DNA from: Bin87 sp965204685 | GTDB taxonomy: Bacteria > Chloroflexota > Dehalococcoidia > Lucifugimonadales > UBA3495 | Direction: 5' to 3' | DNA length: 64,000 nucleotides | Assembly (NCBI GenBank): GCA_965204685.1 | Contig: OZ242004.1 | Span: 1,984,001-2,048,000, forward strand | In this document: positions 8,216 through 16,957 of the stretch, piece by piece | Layout of the letters: every line of letters starts with the position of its first letter | Numbering within the stretch: the stretch's first letter is position 1 | Made by a program: the position numbers and the translations under genes | The notes under the pieces: model-generated | The model's input: the letters and a program-made list of their open reading frames with translations, nothing else | What the model was told of the DNA's origin: nothing | Databases searched by the model: none

Positions 8216-9286
8216 ATGGCCGAATACAACCTGGCCGTAATCGCCGGCGACGGCATCGGGCCGGAAGTGATCTCCGAGGGACGCAAGGTGCTGGACGCGG
8301 TAGCCGCCCAGACCGAAGGCCTGTCGTTCCGCGCCACCGAGTACCCCTGGGGCAGCGACTACTACCGTGAGACCGGGCGCATGATGCCCGAGGATGGGCT
8401 GGAGCAGCTTTCCGCCAGCGACGCGGTGCTCTTCGGCGCGGTGGGCGATCCCAACATCCCCGACCACGTGACCCTGCAGGGCCTGCTGCTGCCCATGCGC
8501 CGCGCCTTCGACCAGGCCATCTGCGTGCGGCCGGCGGTGCTGTTTCCCGGCGTCGAGTCGCCTATCGCCGGGAAGTCAGCCGGCGACGTGGACATGGTGA
8601 TCTTCCGCGAGAATACGGAGGGCGAGTACGCGCCCGTGGGCGGCCGGCTGTACGCGGGCACGGCCCACGAGACGGTCATCCAGAGCGGGGTGTTCACCCG
8701 GCGGGGCACGGAGCGGATCATCCGCGCCGCCTTCGAGCACAGCGTCCGGCGGGGCGGCAAGAACAAGGTGACCTCGGTCACCAAGTCCAACGCCCAGGCG
8801 TTCAGCATGGTGTTCTGGGACGAGGTGTTCGAGGACGTGGCCGCGGAATACCCGCAGGTTCAGACCGAGTCGCTGCTGGTGGACCGCGCCGCCATGGACC
8901 TGGTGCGGTGGCCGGAGGACTTCGACGTCATCGTGGCGTCCAACCTGTTCGCGGACATCCTGTCCGACATCGCCGCCGTGGTCACGGGCAGCATGGGCCT
9001 GGCGCCCAGCGCGAACATCAACCCGGAGGGGACGTTCCCCTCGATGTTCGAGCCCGTGCACGGCGCGGCCTTCGACATCACCGGCAAGAGCCTGGCCAAC
9101 CCGCTGGCGACGATCTTCGCGGTGGCCATGATGCTGGACCACCTGGGCGAAACGGATGCCGCGGACCGTGTCAACGCCGCGGCGTTGCGGACGCTGAACG
9201 AGCGCAGCGTCGTCACCGGAGACCTGGGCGGCAGCGCCAGCACCCAGCAGGTGGGCGACGAGGTGGTGCGGCTGCTGCGGGAATAA
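8216..9286 (+). CDS. Tartrate/D-malate dehydrogenase (isopropylmalate dehydrogenase family)
   Basis: A 356-aa beta-decarboxylating dehydrogenase that uses NAD+ and Mg2+/Mn2+. The N-terminus has IAGDGIGPEV; substrate and metal residues are visible in RENTEGEYAPVGGR and in the NLFADILSDIAA region; GSAPSANI is represented by GLAPSANINPEG. The stretch WGSDYYRETGRMMPEDGL is characteristic of tartrate dehydrogenase/decarboxylase and D-malate dehydrogenase rather than LeuB, which fits the absence of leuCD nearby. GAGGAG precedes the ATG. It stands alone, and the exact substrate needs biochemistry. Confidence 0.85.
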   Translation: MAEYNLAVIAGDGIGPEVISEGRKVLDAVAAQTEGLSFRATEYPWGSDYYRETGRMMPEDGLEQLSASDAVLFGAVGDPNIPDHVTLQGLLLPMRRAFDQAICVRPAVLFPGVESPIAGKSAGDVDMVIFRENTEGEYAPVGGRLYAGTAHETVIQSGVFTRRGTERIIRAAFEHSVRRGGKNKVTSVTKSNAQAFSMVFWDEVFEDVAAEYPQVQTESLLVDRAAMDLVRWPEDFDVIVASNLFADILSDIAAVVTGSMGLAPSANINPEGTFPSMFEPVHGAAFDITGKSLANPLATIFAVAMMLDHLGETDAADRVNAAALRTLNERSVVTGDLGGSASTQQVGDEVVRLLRE

Positions 9287-9292
9287 CCCGCG

Positions 9293-9664
9293 CTATTCGG
9301 CCCTGGCGTCAAGAATGATGTTTACCAGCGTCTCAATATCGGGCAGGTATCCGTCCAAGTGTTCCTGCTCCATCCAGTCGTTATAAAAGTTGGAGTGGCA
9401 TGATTCCGCAACGCCGAACGTCGCGCGGACAAATGGATTGTCCAGTTGTTCGGCAAGCTGGAACGCCGCGTGCCGCCGATTGGCATACTTGCCGTAGGGC
9501 AACCTATGACTGGCGCAGTAGGCTTTCAGCGCCTGGCTGGTCGCTCCCCACAGCTTTTCCGAACCCTGCACCAAGTCGCCGGCGGCAATCTCCCGTTTGG
9601 CGTCGTCAAGCAACTGTCGAGCCAGCCGGGTATGTTTTTCCGTCTGATTCTCAGAACCGACCAT
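9293..9664 (-). CDS. PaREP1/HEPN-like small helical protein
   Basis: 123 aa, all-helical in appearance. Core features are AKREIAAGDLVQGSEKLWGA (about 22-41), where the helix of PaREP1/HEPN-type proteins starts, a Cys/His region (AYCASHRLPYG) and a later CHSNFYNDW. The same layout is seen in the pair at 54553-55343, so the three are paralogues. The minus-strand ATG at 9664 is the only plausible start. It is divergent from the restriction-modification gene that begins at 9791, a position common for HEPN partners of defence genes. RNase activity is not shown: no clear Rx4-6H motif is visible. Confidence 0.6.
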   Translation of the reverse strand: MVGSENQTEKHTRLARQLLDDAKREIAAGDLVQGSEKLWGATSQALKAYCASHRLPYGKYANRRHAAFQLAEQLDNPFVRATFGVAESCHSNFYNDWMEQEHLDGYLPDIETLVNIILDARAE

Positions 9665-9790
9665 ATCGCTATCACCAGTCCAGGATTTCAATCTAACCGA
9701 AAGGGCAATTCCGTCCAAAGCAATTGTAGCAAACCCGCCCCCGGTATCCACCCGGCAGGCGGGCGATGCGGCGGTTTGGCTGTTGAGCGA

Positions 9791-12532
9791 ATGACTCCGA
9801 GAGAGCACGAACAAACCCTGAACGTCTGGCTGGCCGGCCTGCTCAAGAAGCGCGGCCTCAATGCCCGTCCTGAAGTGACGCACCCGGGCAACCGCCGCAT
9901 CGACGTGGAGGTTCACATCGGGCCGGCGGTGATAGCCGTGGAATGCGAGCACGGGCAGTCGCCGACGAAACGCGCCGAGGCCATCGGCGATGCTGACCGC
10001 CGGATGGAGCAAGGACTGGCCCACGGCGCCGTCGCCGTCTGCTATCCCGACGACACTACCGAGGAAACCCTGCCCAACGCGCAATTCATCTGGACGGTGC
10101 GCGATGGTGTCAACGTCGCCCCGAACTGGACTGCCGGCGATCTGGACCGTCTGACCTCGGTAATCCGGCTCACGCCGGCCCAGTTGGGCAACCCCGACTA
10201 CGCCGCCGCCGCGCTGTCCAACAGCCTGGACGCCGCCGTTGACCGGCTCAACGAAACCCAGAAACGCCTGCTGGCGCAAACGCTGGACCTGCCGGCGTCT
10301 CGGAAAGGACGGGAGCCGTGGAACACGCCCGCCAAGCGCGCCCTGCTGGTGTTGGCCACCGCCGTGATGTTTCACTCCCGGCTGGATAGCCACCTGCCAA
10401 GTATGCGCCCGGAGCTGGACCGCCGGCAGAACCCGCCCGTGCCATTCACCGGCCCCTGGCCGCCGGACATGGCGCACCGGTGCCGCGATGCCCACGATCC
10501 CATCGCCGCATTCCGTGACGCCTGGGACCTGATACTGGCCCTGGACTACAAGCCCATCTTTGAGACCGGGCGGGCCGCTTTGCAGGCTTGCCCGCCCGAC
10601 CCGGCCTTTGCCGACGCTGTGCGTAACACCGCCGATGCTGCCCTGGCCGTGGTGCAGAACATCGCCGGCCTGCGTCACGACCTGCTGGGGCGCATCTTTC
10701 ACACCGTGCTGGATACCGCGCGCTACGACGGCTCCTTTTACACCACCACCTCGGCCGCGACTCTGTTGGCGACGCTGGCGCTGCGCGACGACACCTGCGA
10801 CTGGAACGATCCGAAAGCCATCGCCAGACTGCGCATCACCGACCCGGCCTGCGGCACCGGCACGCTGCTGATGGCGGCCGCCGAGCGCATCCGCGACCTG
10901 GCGCCGCAGGCCGACGTTGACGAGTCCATCTCCCGCGCGCTCATTGAAAACGTTTTCACCGGCTACGACGTGAACCTGACGGCCACGCACATGGCCGCCA
11001 CCACCCTGGGCCTGCTCTCTCCAACCACCCAGTTCCGCAACATGAAAATCGGCCGGACCTTCCTGGGGGTGGACGCCGCCGGCGAAGCCCATCTCGGTTC
11101 CCTGGAGTTTCTGGACCGCCAGCCCATGTTGATGCCCTGGCCGGGCGGAGCGCAGACGGCCATCCAGGTGGATACCGGCGAGGGCATGGCCGCCGCCGAG
11201 CCGGCCGACCTGGTGATTATGAACCCGCCCTACACGCGCGACAGTCTGCGATACGATCAGTTTGACAGCGCCACTGAGCGCCAAATCAAACAGCGCGAAA
11301 TGAAGATATTCGCAGATAAGCCGGTACATTTATCCAATAATGGCGGCTCTTTCCTGTACCTTGCGGAATTCCTGACGAAATCCAACGCCGGTGTCCTTGC
11401 TGCGGTGCTGGCAATGGTGGGCGCGACCAACTACTCGACGATGGGAATGCGGCGGCGTTTGGCCGAGAGGTTTCATGTTGAAACCATCGTTACATCCCAT
11501 GACCCGGAGCGTATCTACTTCTCCGAAAACACCGACATCGGCGAGATGCTGATGATCTGCCGGAGGTGGCCGGACGGCAAAGGGGCAAAGCCTCCAACGC
11601 GGGTGGTCAATCTGGCCAGAAACCCGTCAACGCCGGCCGATGCTATCGGCGTGGCCGCCGCCATTGAGAACGGCACGGTGGAGATACAAGGCTATGGGAC
11701 GGTGCAGGAATGGCCAGCAGACCGGGTCGCCGCCGGAGATTGGGGCGCGGTTCAGTTTCTATCTCCCTACCTGTGCGAAAGGTTTGTCGAGTTACGGAAT
11801 GCGGAATTATTTCCGGCCGTTGAGTTGGGCAGCATCGCCAACATCGGGCCGGCCGGCCAACGGATACGGGACGCTTTCACCCGCTCGGCGATGCCCGACG
11901 CCGAAGGGATGATTGCGCTGTGGCAGCACGACACCGACGTAACGCAGTCAATGTCGGCCAAGTGGGATACCCACATAATCGCCAAACCGCCGAAAGCGCA
12001 TTTGGCTGAAAAATATTGGGAGCAACGAAGCAGGTTGTTGTTGCCGCACCGTTTGCGCCTGAACACGGTAAAAGCAAGTTGCGTAAGGATTGATACACCA
12101 GTCATCGGTTCAGCTTGGACGCCTTGTAATTTCAGTGCATCAAAATACGGCAGAGCTGAGTTGGAGAAATCTCTTTGCACGTTTTTGAACTCATCAGTTG
12201 GTATCCTGGCGTTACTGGGCAATCGTTCCAACAAAGTGCCTTCCTACCCCCAATTCTCCATAGATGACTTGCGCAAGCTGGCAGTGCCGGACTTTGCCAC
12301 CGTTGGCGACGCTGCGGCAACGGAACTGTCCGCCGCCTACGACGCCCACGCCGCGGACATCCTGCTGCCCCTGCCGCAGATGGACGCCGACCCGACCCGC
12401 CGTGCGCTGGACGACGCCGTGGCATCCGCGCTGGGCCTGGACGGGGAAACGGTGGCGGCCGTCCGGCGCAACCTGGCTATGGAGCCGTCGGTGACGGGGC
12501 GGCGGTACGCCGGGGCGCGGCCGGCGGGGTAG
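9791..12532 (+). CDS. Single-chain type IIG-like restriction-modification enzyme (N6-adenine methylase)
   Basis: 913 aa. An N-terminal PD-(D/E)xK-like region reads RIDVEV ... VIAVECEHG (D38, E51, E53). An adenine methyltransferase core follows, with YDGSFYT (312-318), SAM-binding motif I DPACGTGTLL (351-360) and catalytic NPPY (478-481). The C-terminal 400 residues resemble the TaqI/Eco57I-type target-recognition region. Together this suggests one polypeptide that both methylates and cuts DNA. The ATG at 9791 is chosen because the nuclease-like domain starts directly after it; upstream in-frame sequence overlaps the divergent HEPN-like gene. No specificity subunit or separate endonuclease is adjacent. 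The ExE variant of the nuclease motif is atypical, so cleavage is less certain than methylation. Confidence 0.82.
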   Translation: MTPREHEQTLNVWLAGLLKKRGLNARPEVTHPGNRRIDVEVHIGPAVIAVECEHGQSPTKRAEAIGDADRRMEQGLAHGAVAVCYPDDTTEETLPNAQFIWTVRDGVNVAPNWTAGDLDRLTSVIRLTPAQLGNPDYAAAALSNSLDAAVDRLNETQKRLLAQTLDLPASRKGREPWNTPAKRALLVLATAVMFHSRLDSHLPSMRPELDRRQNPPVPFTGPWPPDMAHRCRDAHDPIAAFRDAWDLILALDYKPIFETGRAALQACPPDPAFADAVRNTADAALAVVQNIAGLRHDLLGRIFHTVLDTARYDGSFYTTTSAATLLATLALRDDTCDWNDPKAIARLRITDPACGTGTLLMAAAERIRDLAPQADVDESISRALIENVFTGYDVNLTATHMAATTLGLLSPTTQFRNMKIGRTFLGVDAAGEAHLGSLEFLDRQPMLMPWPGGAQTAIQVDTGEGMAAAEPADLVIMNPPYTRDSLRYDQFDSATERQIKQREMKIFADKPVHLSNNGGSFLYLAEFLTKSNAGVLAAVLAMVGATNYSTMGMRRRLAERFHVETIVTSHDPERIYFSENTDIGEMLMICRRWPDGKGAKPPTRVVNLARNPSTPADAIGVAAAIENGTVEIQGYGTVQEWPADRVAAGDWGAVQFLSPYLCERFVELRNAELFPAVELGSIANIGPAGQRIRDAFTRSAMPDAEGMIALWQHDTDVTQSMSAKWDTHIIAKPPKAHLAEKYWEQRSRLLLPHRLRLNTVKASCVRIDTPVIGSAWTPCNFSASKYGRAELEKSLCTFLNSSVGILALLGNRSNKVPSYPQFSIDDLRKLAVPDFATVGDAAATELSAAYDAHAADILLPLPQMDADPTRRALDDAVASALGLDGETVAAVRRNLAMEPSVTGRRYAGARPAG

Positions 12533-12537
12533 GCGGT

Positions 12538-12903
12538 TTATCGTTGGACCGGCAGCAGTCGGCGACGGACCGAGGTTTCTGTAATTACCCAGAAATAGCC
12601 GGTCCAGTCTCGCTCAGCTGACAAAGCGCGCGCGCCAACCCTGATGATTGCCGTCACGGGCATATCTCCCAATCTAAAAAGAGCCACGGCGGGCGGGGCC
12701 GGCAATCCCCGCGCGTAAATCAGGTCGCCAAAATCGGTATCGAAAGTAGCCAGTATCCGGTTTTCGCGCACTGCCCAAGCCAGTACGCCGTGGTCTGGAG
12801 TACGAGGCGCAATTTGGGATACTGCTATCGCATCGTGCCCCTGGTCGTTCAGTAAAACTGCGATGGCTGGGGGCATATTTTCATCAAGTACGAACTGCGC
12901 CAC
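12538..12903 (-). CDS. DUF5615 PIN-like protein, probable toxin (second copy)
   Basis: 121 aa, paralogous in plan to the protein at 7204-7545: FVLDENMPPAI near the N-terminus and ATFDTDFGDLIYARG centrally supply the acidic residues of the PIN-like fold. It lies 3 nt downstream of a DUF433 gene on the same strand, forming a predicted toxin-antitoxin unit, and its 3' end converges on the restriction-modification gene 5 bp away. Confidence 0.75.
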   Translation of the reverse strand: MAQFVLDENMPPAIAVLLNDQGHDAIAVSQIAPRTPDHGVLAWAVRENRILATFDTDFGDLIYARGLPAPPAVALFRLGDMPVTAIIRVGARALSAERDWTGYFWVITETSVRRRLLPVQR

Positions 12904-12906
12904 GAC

Positions 12907-13236
12907 TTACCCGTGCCGGAACAGGCTTTCCAGCGTCGGAGCCTCGTCTCCTTCCTCCAGCGTCCACGTGTCGCTGTCCAGAAAGCTCCCCTCGAACTTC
13001 CATTGGGGGTTTCTGCCCGTCAGGTTTTCGCTGGCATACAGGAAACAGGCGCGTATGTCCTCGGGGGTCAGGTGGGGATAATACTTCACGATTTCTTCTT
13101 CTTTCGTCCCGCCGGCCAGCAGGTAGAGGACGAAAGCCACCGAGATGCGGGTTCCCTTTACGCACGGCTTGCCCCGTAAAATTTCCGGGTCGGATACTAT
13201 GCGCTTGCGTAAATCAATCACAATCGCCAACTCCAT
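12907..13236 (-). CDS. DUF433 protein, probable antitoxin (second copy)
   Basis: 109 aa with one DUF433 domain: RIVSDPEILRGKPCVKGTRIS (about 12-32), a helix LYLLAGGTKEEEIVKYYPHLTPEDI and an acidic C-terminal tail that may contact the toxin. The start is ambiguous between ATG at 13236 and ATG at 13245, neither with a strong ribosome-binding site; 13236 gives the usual short N-terminus. It is the first gene of the pair with the DUF5615 gene. Confidence 0.72.
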   Translation of the reverse strand: MELAIVIDLRKRIVSDPEILRGKPCVKGTRISVAFVLYLLAGGTKEEEIVKYYPHLTPEDIRACFLYASENLTGRNPQWKFEGSFLDSDTWTLEEGDEAPTLESLFRHG

Positions 13237-13274
13237 CAGCAACATTACGGCCACTAATGCCGAGGCATAATCCG

Positions 13275-13283
13275 ATTGTAACA
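13275..13283 (-). promoter_or_regulatory. Extended -10 promoter of the second DUF433/DUF5615 pair
   Basis: Minus strand TGT-TACAAT, the same element as the one at 26-34. Transcription would start near 13268, about 30 nt before the DUF433 start. Confidence 0.4.
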
Positions 13284-13440
13284 TCCTTGCTTGCGTGGTC
13301 ACTGCTTCCATGCTCGCCGCCAGGGTCGGCCCGGCGCCGCTCCCGTTTGGCAGTCCCGCCATTTCTGAGTAAACTTGCCATTGCGGTGTCGCCGTGAACC
13401 CCGGCCGACACTGGCCCAACCCGATAACAGGCAGGCGACA

Positions 13441-14052
13441 ATGAGCAGCAATTGGGAAAGGCGCGAGTTCAACCTCCCCGAGAACCACGGGTGGACGGCG
13501 AAGCCCGGCAATCGGGTTTTCGTAGCCAACCAGGGAGCGGTGCGTTTTGAGGTCCCGAACACCTGGATACTGGACATGCCCAAGGGCTCCCGGTCCTTCG
13601 TGTTTTTGGACCGGGAACCGGAGGCGGCCGCCGACATCCGCCTGGACGTGCGCGTGATGCCGCTGGCGGCCGCCCGGCCCGATGTGGACTGGTCGCAGCT
13701 GCAGCCGTGGGACGAGCCGCCCATCGCCGACTGGTTGAAGAAGAACCTCGCCGGCGACGAACGCATCCCCACCCGGGTGGGCAATCCCCTCACCCTGCGC
13801 CTGGACGGAACCACCATCGTCTGGGCGGAGATGGATTTCATCGACCCGGTGGAAAAACGTCCGGCCCACACCCGCCTGTGCTACGCGATGAAGACCCAGG
13901 CCGCGCTGCTGGCGATGATCGCCATGGACTACTGGGATGATCACGCCGACCGGGCCAAGGCGGCCTGGAACGATATCCTCGGGACCCTGAAGGTGGGCGA
14001 GTTCATCGAAAGTCCCTTTCGCGGACCGGATCGTCGTTCTCGACGGAAATAG
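13441..14052 (+). CDS. Conserved hypothetical protein
   Basis: 203 aa, soluble, with no signal peptide or membrane helix. I do not recognise a named family. It is rich in Trp, Pro and Arg with alternating strand-like stretches (AVRFEVPNTWILDMP, TIVWAEMDFIDPV, AMDYWDDHADRAKAAWNDIL), which suggests a compact beta-sandwich with a C-terminal helix, similar in look to proteins that carry a PsbP/DcrB-type fold. The start at 13441 is the first ATG after a GGCAGG motif. It precedes the carbamoyl-amino-acid hydrolase by 60 nt. Confidence 0.6.
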   Translation: MSSNWERREFNLPENHGWTAKPGNRVFVANQGAVRFEVPNTWILDMPKGSRSFVFLDREPEAAADIRLDVRVMPLAAARPDVDWSQLQPWDEPPIADWLKKNLAGDERIPTRVGNPLTLRLDGTTIVWAEMDFIDPVEKRPAHTRLCYAMKTQAALLAMIAMDYWDDHADRAKAAWNDILGTLKVGEFIESPFRGPDRRSRRK

Positions 14053-14112
14053 CGCTAACAACGTCAGCAACCACTAACACCCGATTACAACTACTGGACA
14101 ACGGCAGGTAAC

Positions 14113-15363
14113 ATGACAGCTACACCCGCATCGGCCGCCATCAACTCCGCCCGCCTCGACGACCACCTGAACGCGCTGGGCGAAATCGGCCGGGACGAAT
14201 TCGGGATGCAGCGGGTGGCGTTCTCCCGTCAGGACGTTGCCGGCCGCGACTACGTCAGCGATCTGATGCGCGGCGCGGGCATGTCCGTCCGCATCGACCC
14301 GGCCGGCAACATCATCGGCCGAACGGAAGGCGCGGATCCCACGCTGCCCGCCATCGTCCTCGGATCCCACACCGACACGGTGCCCAGCGGTGGCGCTTAT
14401 GACGGCGCCCTGGGCGTGATCGGAGCCATCGAGGTGGTGGAGGCGTTGCGCGACGCCGGGCACACGCCGCGCCATCCCATCGAGGTGATGGTATTCACCA
14501 ATGAGGAGGGCACAAGCTTCCACCGCTGGCTCCTGGGCAGCCGCGCCTTGGCCGGACTGTGGGAGCCGGAAGACTTCGCTGCCGTCGCCGACGATGGAGT
14601 GACCCTGACCGATACCTTGCCTAACATCGGCGGCAACATTTCCCGCATCGAGGCGGCGCGCCGCCGGCCCGAGGAGTTCGCCTGCTACTTTGAACTGCAC
14701 ATCGAGCAGGGGCCAACCCTGCACCGGGGCGGTTTCCCCATCGGTGTGGTCACCGGCATCACGGGGCGCTCGGTGTACCACGTGGACATCGTGGGCGAGG
14801 CCAACCACGCCGGCACCACGCCCATGGCGCTGCGGCGGGACGCTATGTCGGCGGCGGCGCAGATAGCCCTGGCCGTGCGTCGTATCGCCGGCGAGATGGA
14901 GGTGTGCCGGGTGGGCACGGTGGGCTCCATGGACGTGCATCCCAACGCCGGCAACGTGATCCCGGGTCGGGTGCAGATGGGCGTGGAGTTTCGTGACGAG
15001 CGGATGGAATCTCTGGCCGGCGCTGAGGTGGAGTTGCGCCGCACCGCCGAGGAAGTGGCGCACGCCGAGCAGGTGGCGATCACCGTGACCGCCCAGCGCA
15101 ACACCCCGTCGGTGCCCATATCCGGGAACATGCAGCAGTTGGTCGCGGACGCATCGGAGATGGCGGGCCTGGAGCACGTCAGCCTGCCCAGCGGCGCCGG
15201 TCACGACGCCCAGGCCATTGCCGCGATAACGCCGGCAGCCATGGTGTTCGTGCCCAGCGTGGGTGGTATCAGCCACGCGCCGGCCGAGTACAGCACGCCG
15301 GAAGACTGCGCCAACGGGGCGCAGGTGCTGCTGAACGCGCTGCTGCTGGCCGACGGGCGCTGA
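14113..15363 (+). CDS. M20-family N-carbamoyl-amino-acid hydrolase / allantoate amidohydrolase
   Basis: A 416-aa binuclear-metal amidase that hydrolyses N-carbamoyl or ureido groups. Metal-binding segments are visible: LGSHTDTVPSGGAYDGALG (His and bridging Asp), FTNEEGTSF (Glu pair) and FELHIEQGPTL, with the C-terminal GAGHDAQ supplying the last His. The lid region lies between about 210 and 330. These motifs place it in the hydantoinase/carbamoylase (HyuC/AllC) group of M20. No hydantoinase or allantoinase gene is adjacent, so allantoate, ureidoglycine and N-carbamoyl amino acids remain possible substrates. Confidence 0.9.
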   Translation: MTATPASAAINSARLDDHLNALGEIGRDEFGMQRVAFSRQDVAGRDYVSDLMRGAGMSVRIDPAGNIIGRTEGADPTLPAIVLGSHTDTVPSGGAYDGALGVIGAIEVVEALRDAGHTPRHPIEVMVFTNEEGTSFHRWLLGSRALAGLWEPEDFAAVADDGVTLTDTLPNIGGNISRIEAARRRPEEFACYFELHIEQGPTLHRGGFPIGVVTGITGRSVYHVDIVGEANHAGTTPMALRRDAMSAAAQIALAVRRIAGEMEVCRVGTVGSMDVHPNAGNVIPGRVQMGVEFRDERMESLAGAEVELRRTAEEVAHAEQVAITVTAQRNTPSVPISGNMQQLVADASEMAGLEHVSLPSGAGHDAQAIAAITPAAMVFVPSVGGISHAPAEYSTPEDCANGAQVLLNALLLADGR

Positions 15364-15439
15364 AGAACCCTCTCACGAGGGGCGAGGGCGGGCCGGAAGT
15401 CCGGAGATCGACAGCCGGCAATGCGGGGCCGATTACGCC

Positions 15440-15448
15440 TGCTATAAT
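15440..15448 (+). promoter_or_regulatory. Extended -10 promoter giving a leaderless coxG-like mRNA
   Basis: TGC-TATAAT ends at 15448 and the ATG begins at 15456, so transcription would start at or within a base of the start codon. There is no ribosome-binding site between them, which supports a leaderless transcript. Confidence 0.6.
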
Positions 15449-15455
15449 CGCCGCC

Positions 15456-15890
15456 ATGGAACTTTCCGCCGATTACCATTTCGACAAGGAACCCCAGGCC
15501 GTCTGGGACGCGCTGATGAACCCCGACGTGCTCGCCGGATGCATCCCTGGGTGCCGCGGCATCGAGCCGGACGGGCCGGACCGCTACCGCGCCAGCGCGA
15601 CGGTGCGCGTGGGGCCGATCAGCGGTAATTTCACCGCCACGGTGGCGCTGTCGGAACTCGACCCGCCGAACTCCTACAAAATGGCCATCGAGGGTTCCGG
15701 CAACCTGGGCTTCGCCAGCGGCGTGTCCAGCGTGACGCTCTCGCCCGGTACGAACGGCGGAACCGACCTGCACGTGGATACCGACGGTCAGGTGGGCGGC
15801 GCCGTGGCCCGGGTCGGCCAACGCATGATGGGTTCGGTGGCGAAGAGCATGATGGACCGGTTCTTCGGTTGCCTGGCCGAATCGGCGTGA
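15456..15890 (+). CDS. CoxG-like SRPBCC (carbon monoxide dehydrogenase subunit G family) protein
   Basis: 144 aa. The START/Bet v1-like cavity fold is recognisable from VWDALMNPDVLAGCIPGCRGIEP at the N-terminus, the strand VRVGPISGNFTATV, and the C-terminal amphipathic helix VGQRMMGSVAKSMMDRFFGCL. CoxG anchors CO dehydrogenase to the membrane in aerobic carboxydotrophs, but no coxMSL genes are present, so here it is a stand-alone lipid- or ligand-binding SRPBCC protein. It is followed 22 nt later by the TenA-like gene. Confidence 0.82.
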   Translation: MELSADYHFDKEPQAVWDALMNPDVLAGCIPGCRGIEPDGPDRYRASATVRVGPISGNFTATVALSELDPPNSYKMAIEGSGNLGFASGVSSVTLSPGTNGGTDLHVDTDGQVGGAVARVGQRMMGSVAKSMMDRFFGCLAESA

Positions 15891-15912
15891 TGACTGTCGA
15901 AAAGGAGCAATC

Positions 15913-16578
15913 ATGCCACTCGTAGATGACCTGCGCGCCAAGTATCATGACCAGTGGGAAGCCATGGTCACACATCCCTTCGTGCTGGAGATGGGCGACG
16001 GGAGCCTGGACATCGCCAAATTCCGCAGCTACTTCCGGCAGGACTATGTCTTCTGCAAGGACCTGGTGAAGCTGACGTCCTTCGCCATCGCCAAGGCGGC
16101 GCCGGACTACGAGGCGGGCAAGATACTCAATGGGTTCCTCTCCAACTTCCTGTCCGCCGAGAACGACCTGTTCCTCAACGGCTTCCACGACCTGGGCGTC
16201 ACGGCGGAGCAGTACCTGGAAACCGAGGCCAACCCCGTGACCCAGGGGTTCGGCGACTTCATGGTGCGGACGGCGCTGGAGGGCGATTTCGATGACCTGA
16301 TCGCGCTGTTCTACGTGACCGAGGGCACCTACCTGGACTGGGCGGAACGGCTCATCAACTCCGGCGCGCAACCCAACAACGCCGTGTACCAGGGCTGGAT
16401 CGACATACACAGCCCCGCCGTACTGGCCGACGTGGTGGTCTGGTTCACCGAACGGCTGAACGATGCCGGCGCGCGGGCCAGCGCGACCAAAACGGCGAAC
16501 CTGGAACGCATCTTCCGCACCACGCTGCGCTACGAGTACCGGTTCTGGGAAGCCTGCTACCACGGGATTGACTGGTAG
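15913..16578 (+). CDS. TenA-family protein lacking the catalytic cysteine (TenA_E type)
   Basis: 221 aa, all-alpha haem-oxygenase-like fold. The N-terminus matches TenA (WEAMVTHPFVLEMGDGSLDIAKFRSYFRQDYVF), as does the C-terminal RYEYRFWEACYHGIDW. Classical TenA uses a Cys in the segment before the conserved Tyr/Glu to hydrolyse aminopyrimidines. Here that segment reads ALFYVTEGTYLDWAE and has no Cys, as in the TenA_E subgroup. The role is therefore probably thiamin-related salvage on a different substrate. AAGGAG precedes the ATG, and it is likely cotranscribed with the coxG-like gene. Confidence 0.82.
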   Translation: MPLVDDLRAKYHDQWEAMVTHPFVLEMGDGSLDIAKFRSYFRQDYVFCKDLVKLTSFAIAKAAPDYEAGKILNGFLSNFLSAENDLFLNGFHDLGVTAEQYLETEANPVTQGFGDFMVRTALEGDFDDLIALFYVTEGTYLDWAERLINSGAQPNNAVYQGWIDIHSPAVLADVVVWFTERLNDAGARASATKTANLERIFRTTLRYEYRFWEACYHGIDW

Positions 16579-16615
16579 AGTTGATGGTGAGGAGGCGGAT
16601 ACTGGCTTAGCGATC

Positions 16616-16624
16616 TGATAAAAT
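16616..16624 (+). promoter_or_regulatory. Extended -10 promoter of the DUF5678-like/retropepsin pair
   Basis: TGA-TAAAAT, with no clear -35. The predicted start near 16631 lies about 40 nt before the ATG at 16673. Confidence 0.35.
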
Positions 16625-16672
16625 ACCAAGGGAAAGCGCGTTACAGATTCCGGTCTGATCCCGCAGGTGAAC

Positions 16673-16957
16673 ATGATGGTTACAAGGTATGAGTTTGGAC
16701 CGTTGACAGCTCACGTAGTTTTGAAAAATGAACTGCAAACATACGAACGGCTGCGAGCTGATTTGGAAGCCAAGTACACCGACGAGTGGGTAGTAGTGCA
16801 CGGCGAAGAGTTAGCTGGAGTTTATAAAGACTTCAAAGATGCGGCACGCGACGCAGGCCAGCGCTTCGGCCGGGGACCATACCTCATCCGTCAGGTGGCT
16901 CCGGTTAACTGGCTGGAATACGCCAAATTGCATTGGAAACCTCGTGCCGACAATTGA
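16673..16957 (+). CDS. DUF5678-like small protein
   Basis: 94 aa. The centre reads LEAKYTDEWVVVHGEELAGVY with a following helix and GRGPYLIRQV, which resembles the short DUF5678-type domain (a strand pair around W-V-x-V-x-x-G-E). No membrane or signal segment. Two adjacent in-frame ATG codons (16673 and 16676) and a GTG six bases upstream are alternative starts. Its end overlaps the retropepsin-like gene by 14 nt, so the two are translationally coupled; DUF5678-type genes are often seen beside aspartic-protease-like genes. Function unknown. Confidence 0.6.
   Translation: MMVTRYEFGPLTAHVVLKNELQTYERLRADLEAKYTDEWVVVHGEELAGVYKDFKDAARDAGQRFGRGPYLIRQVAPVNWLEYAKLHWKPRADN

Noticed and set aside
9665..11329. 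Long open frame on the minus strand inside the restriction-modification gene
   Set aside because: It is antisense to a gene with clear methylase motifs. Its composition (His, Gly and Val repeats) is that of a shadow frame in GC-rich DNA. Only its 3' part (9293-9664) is a real gene.
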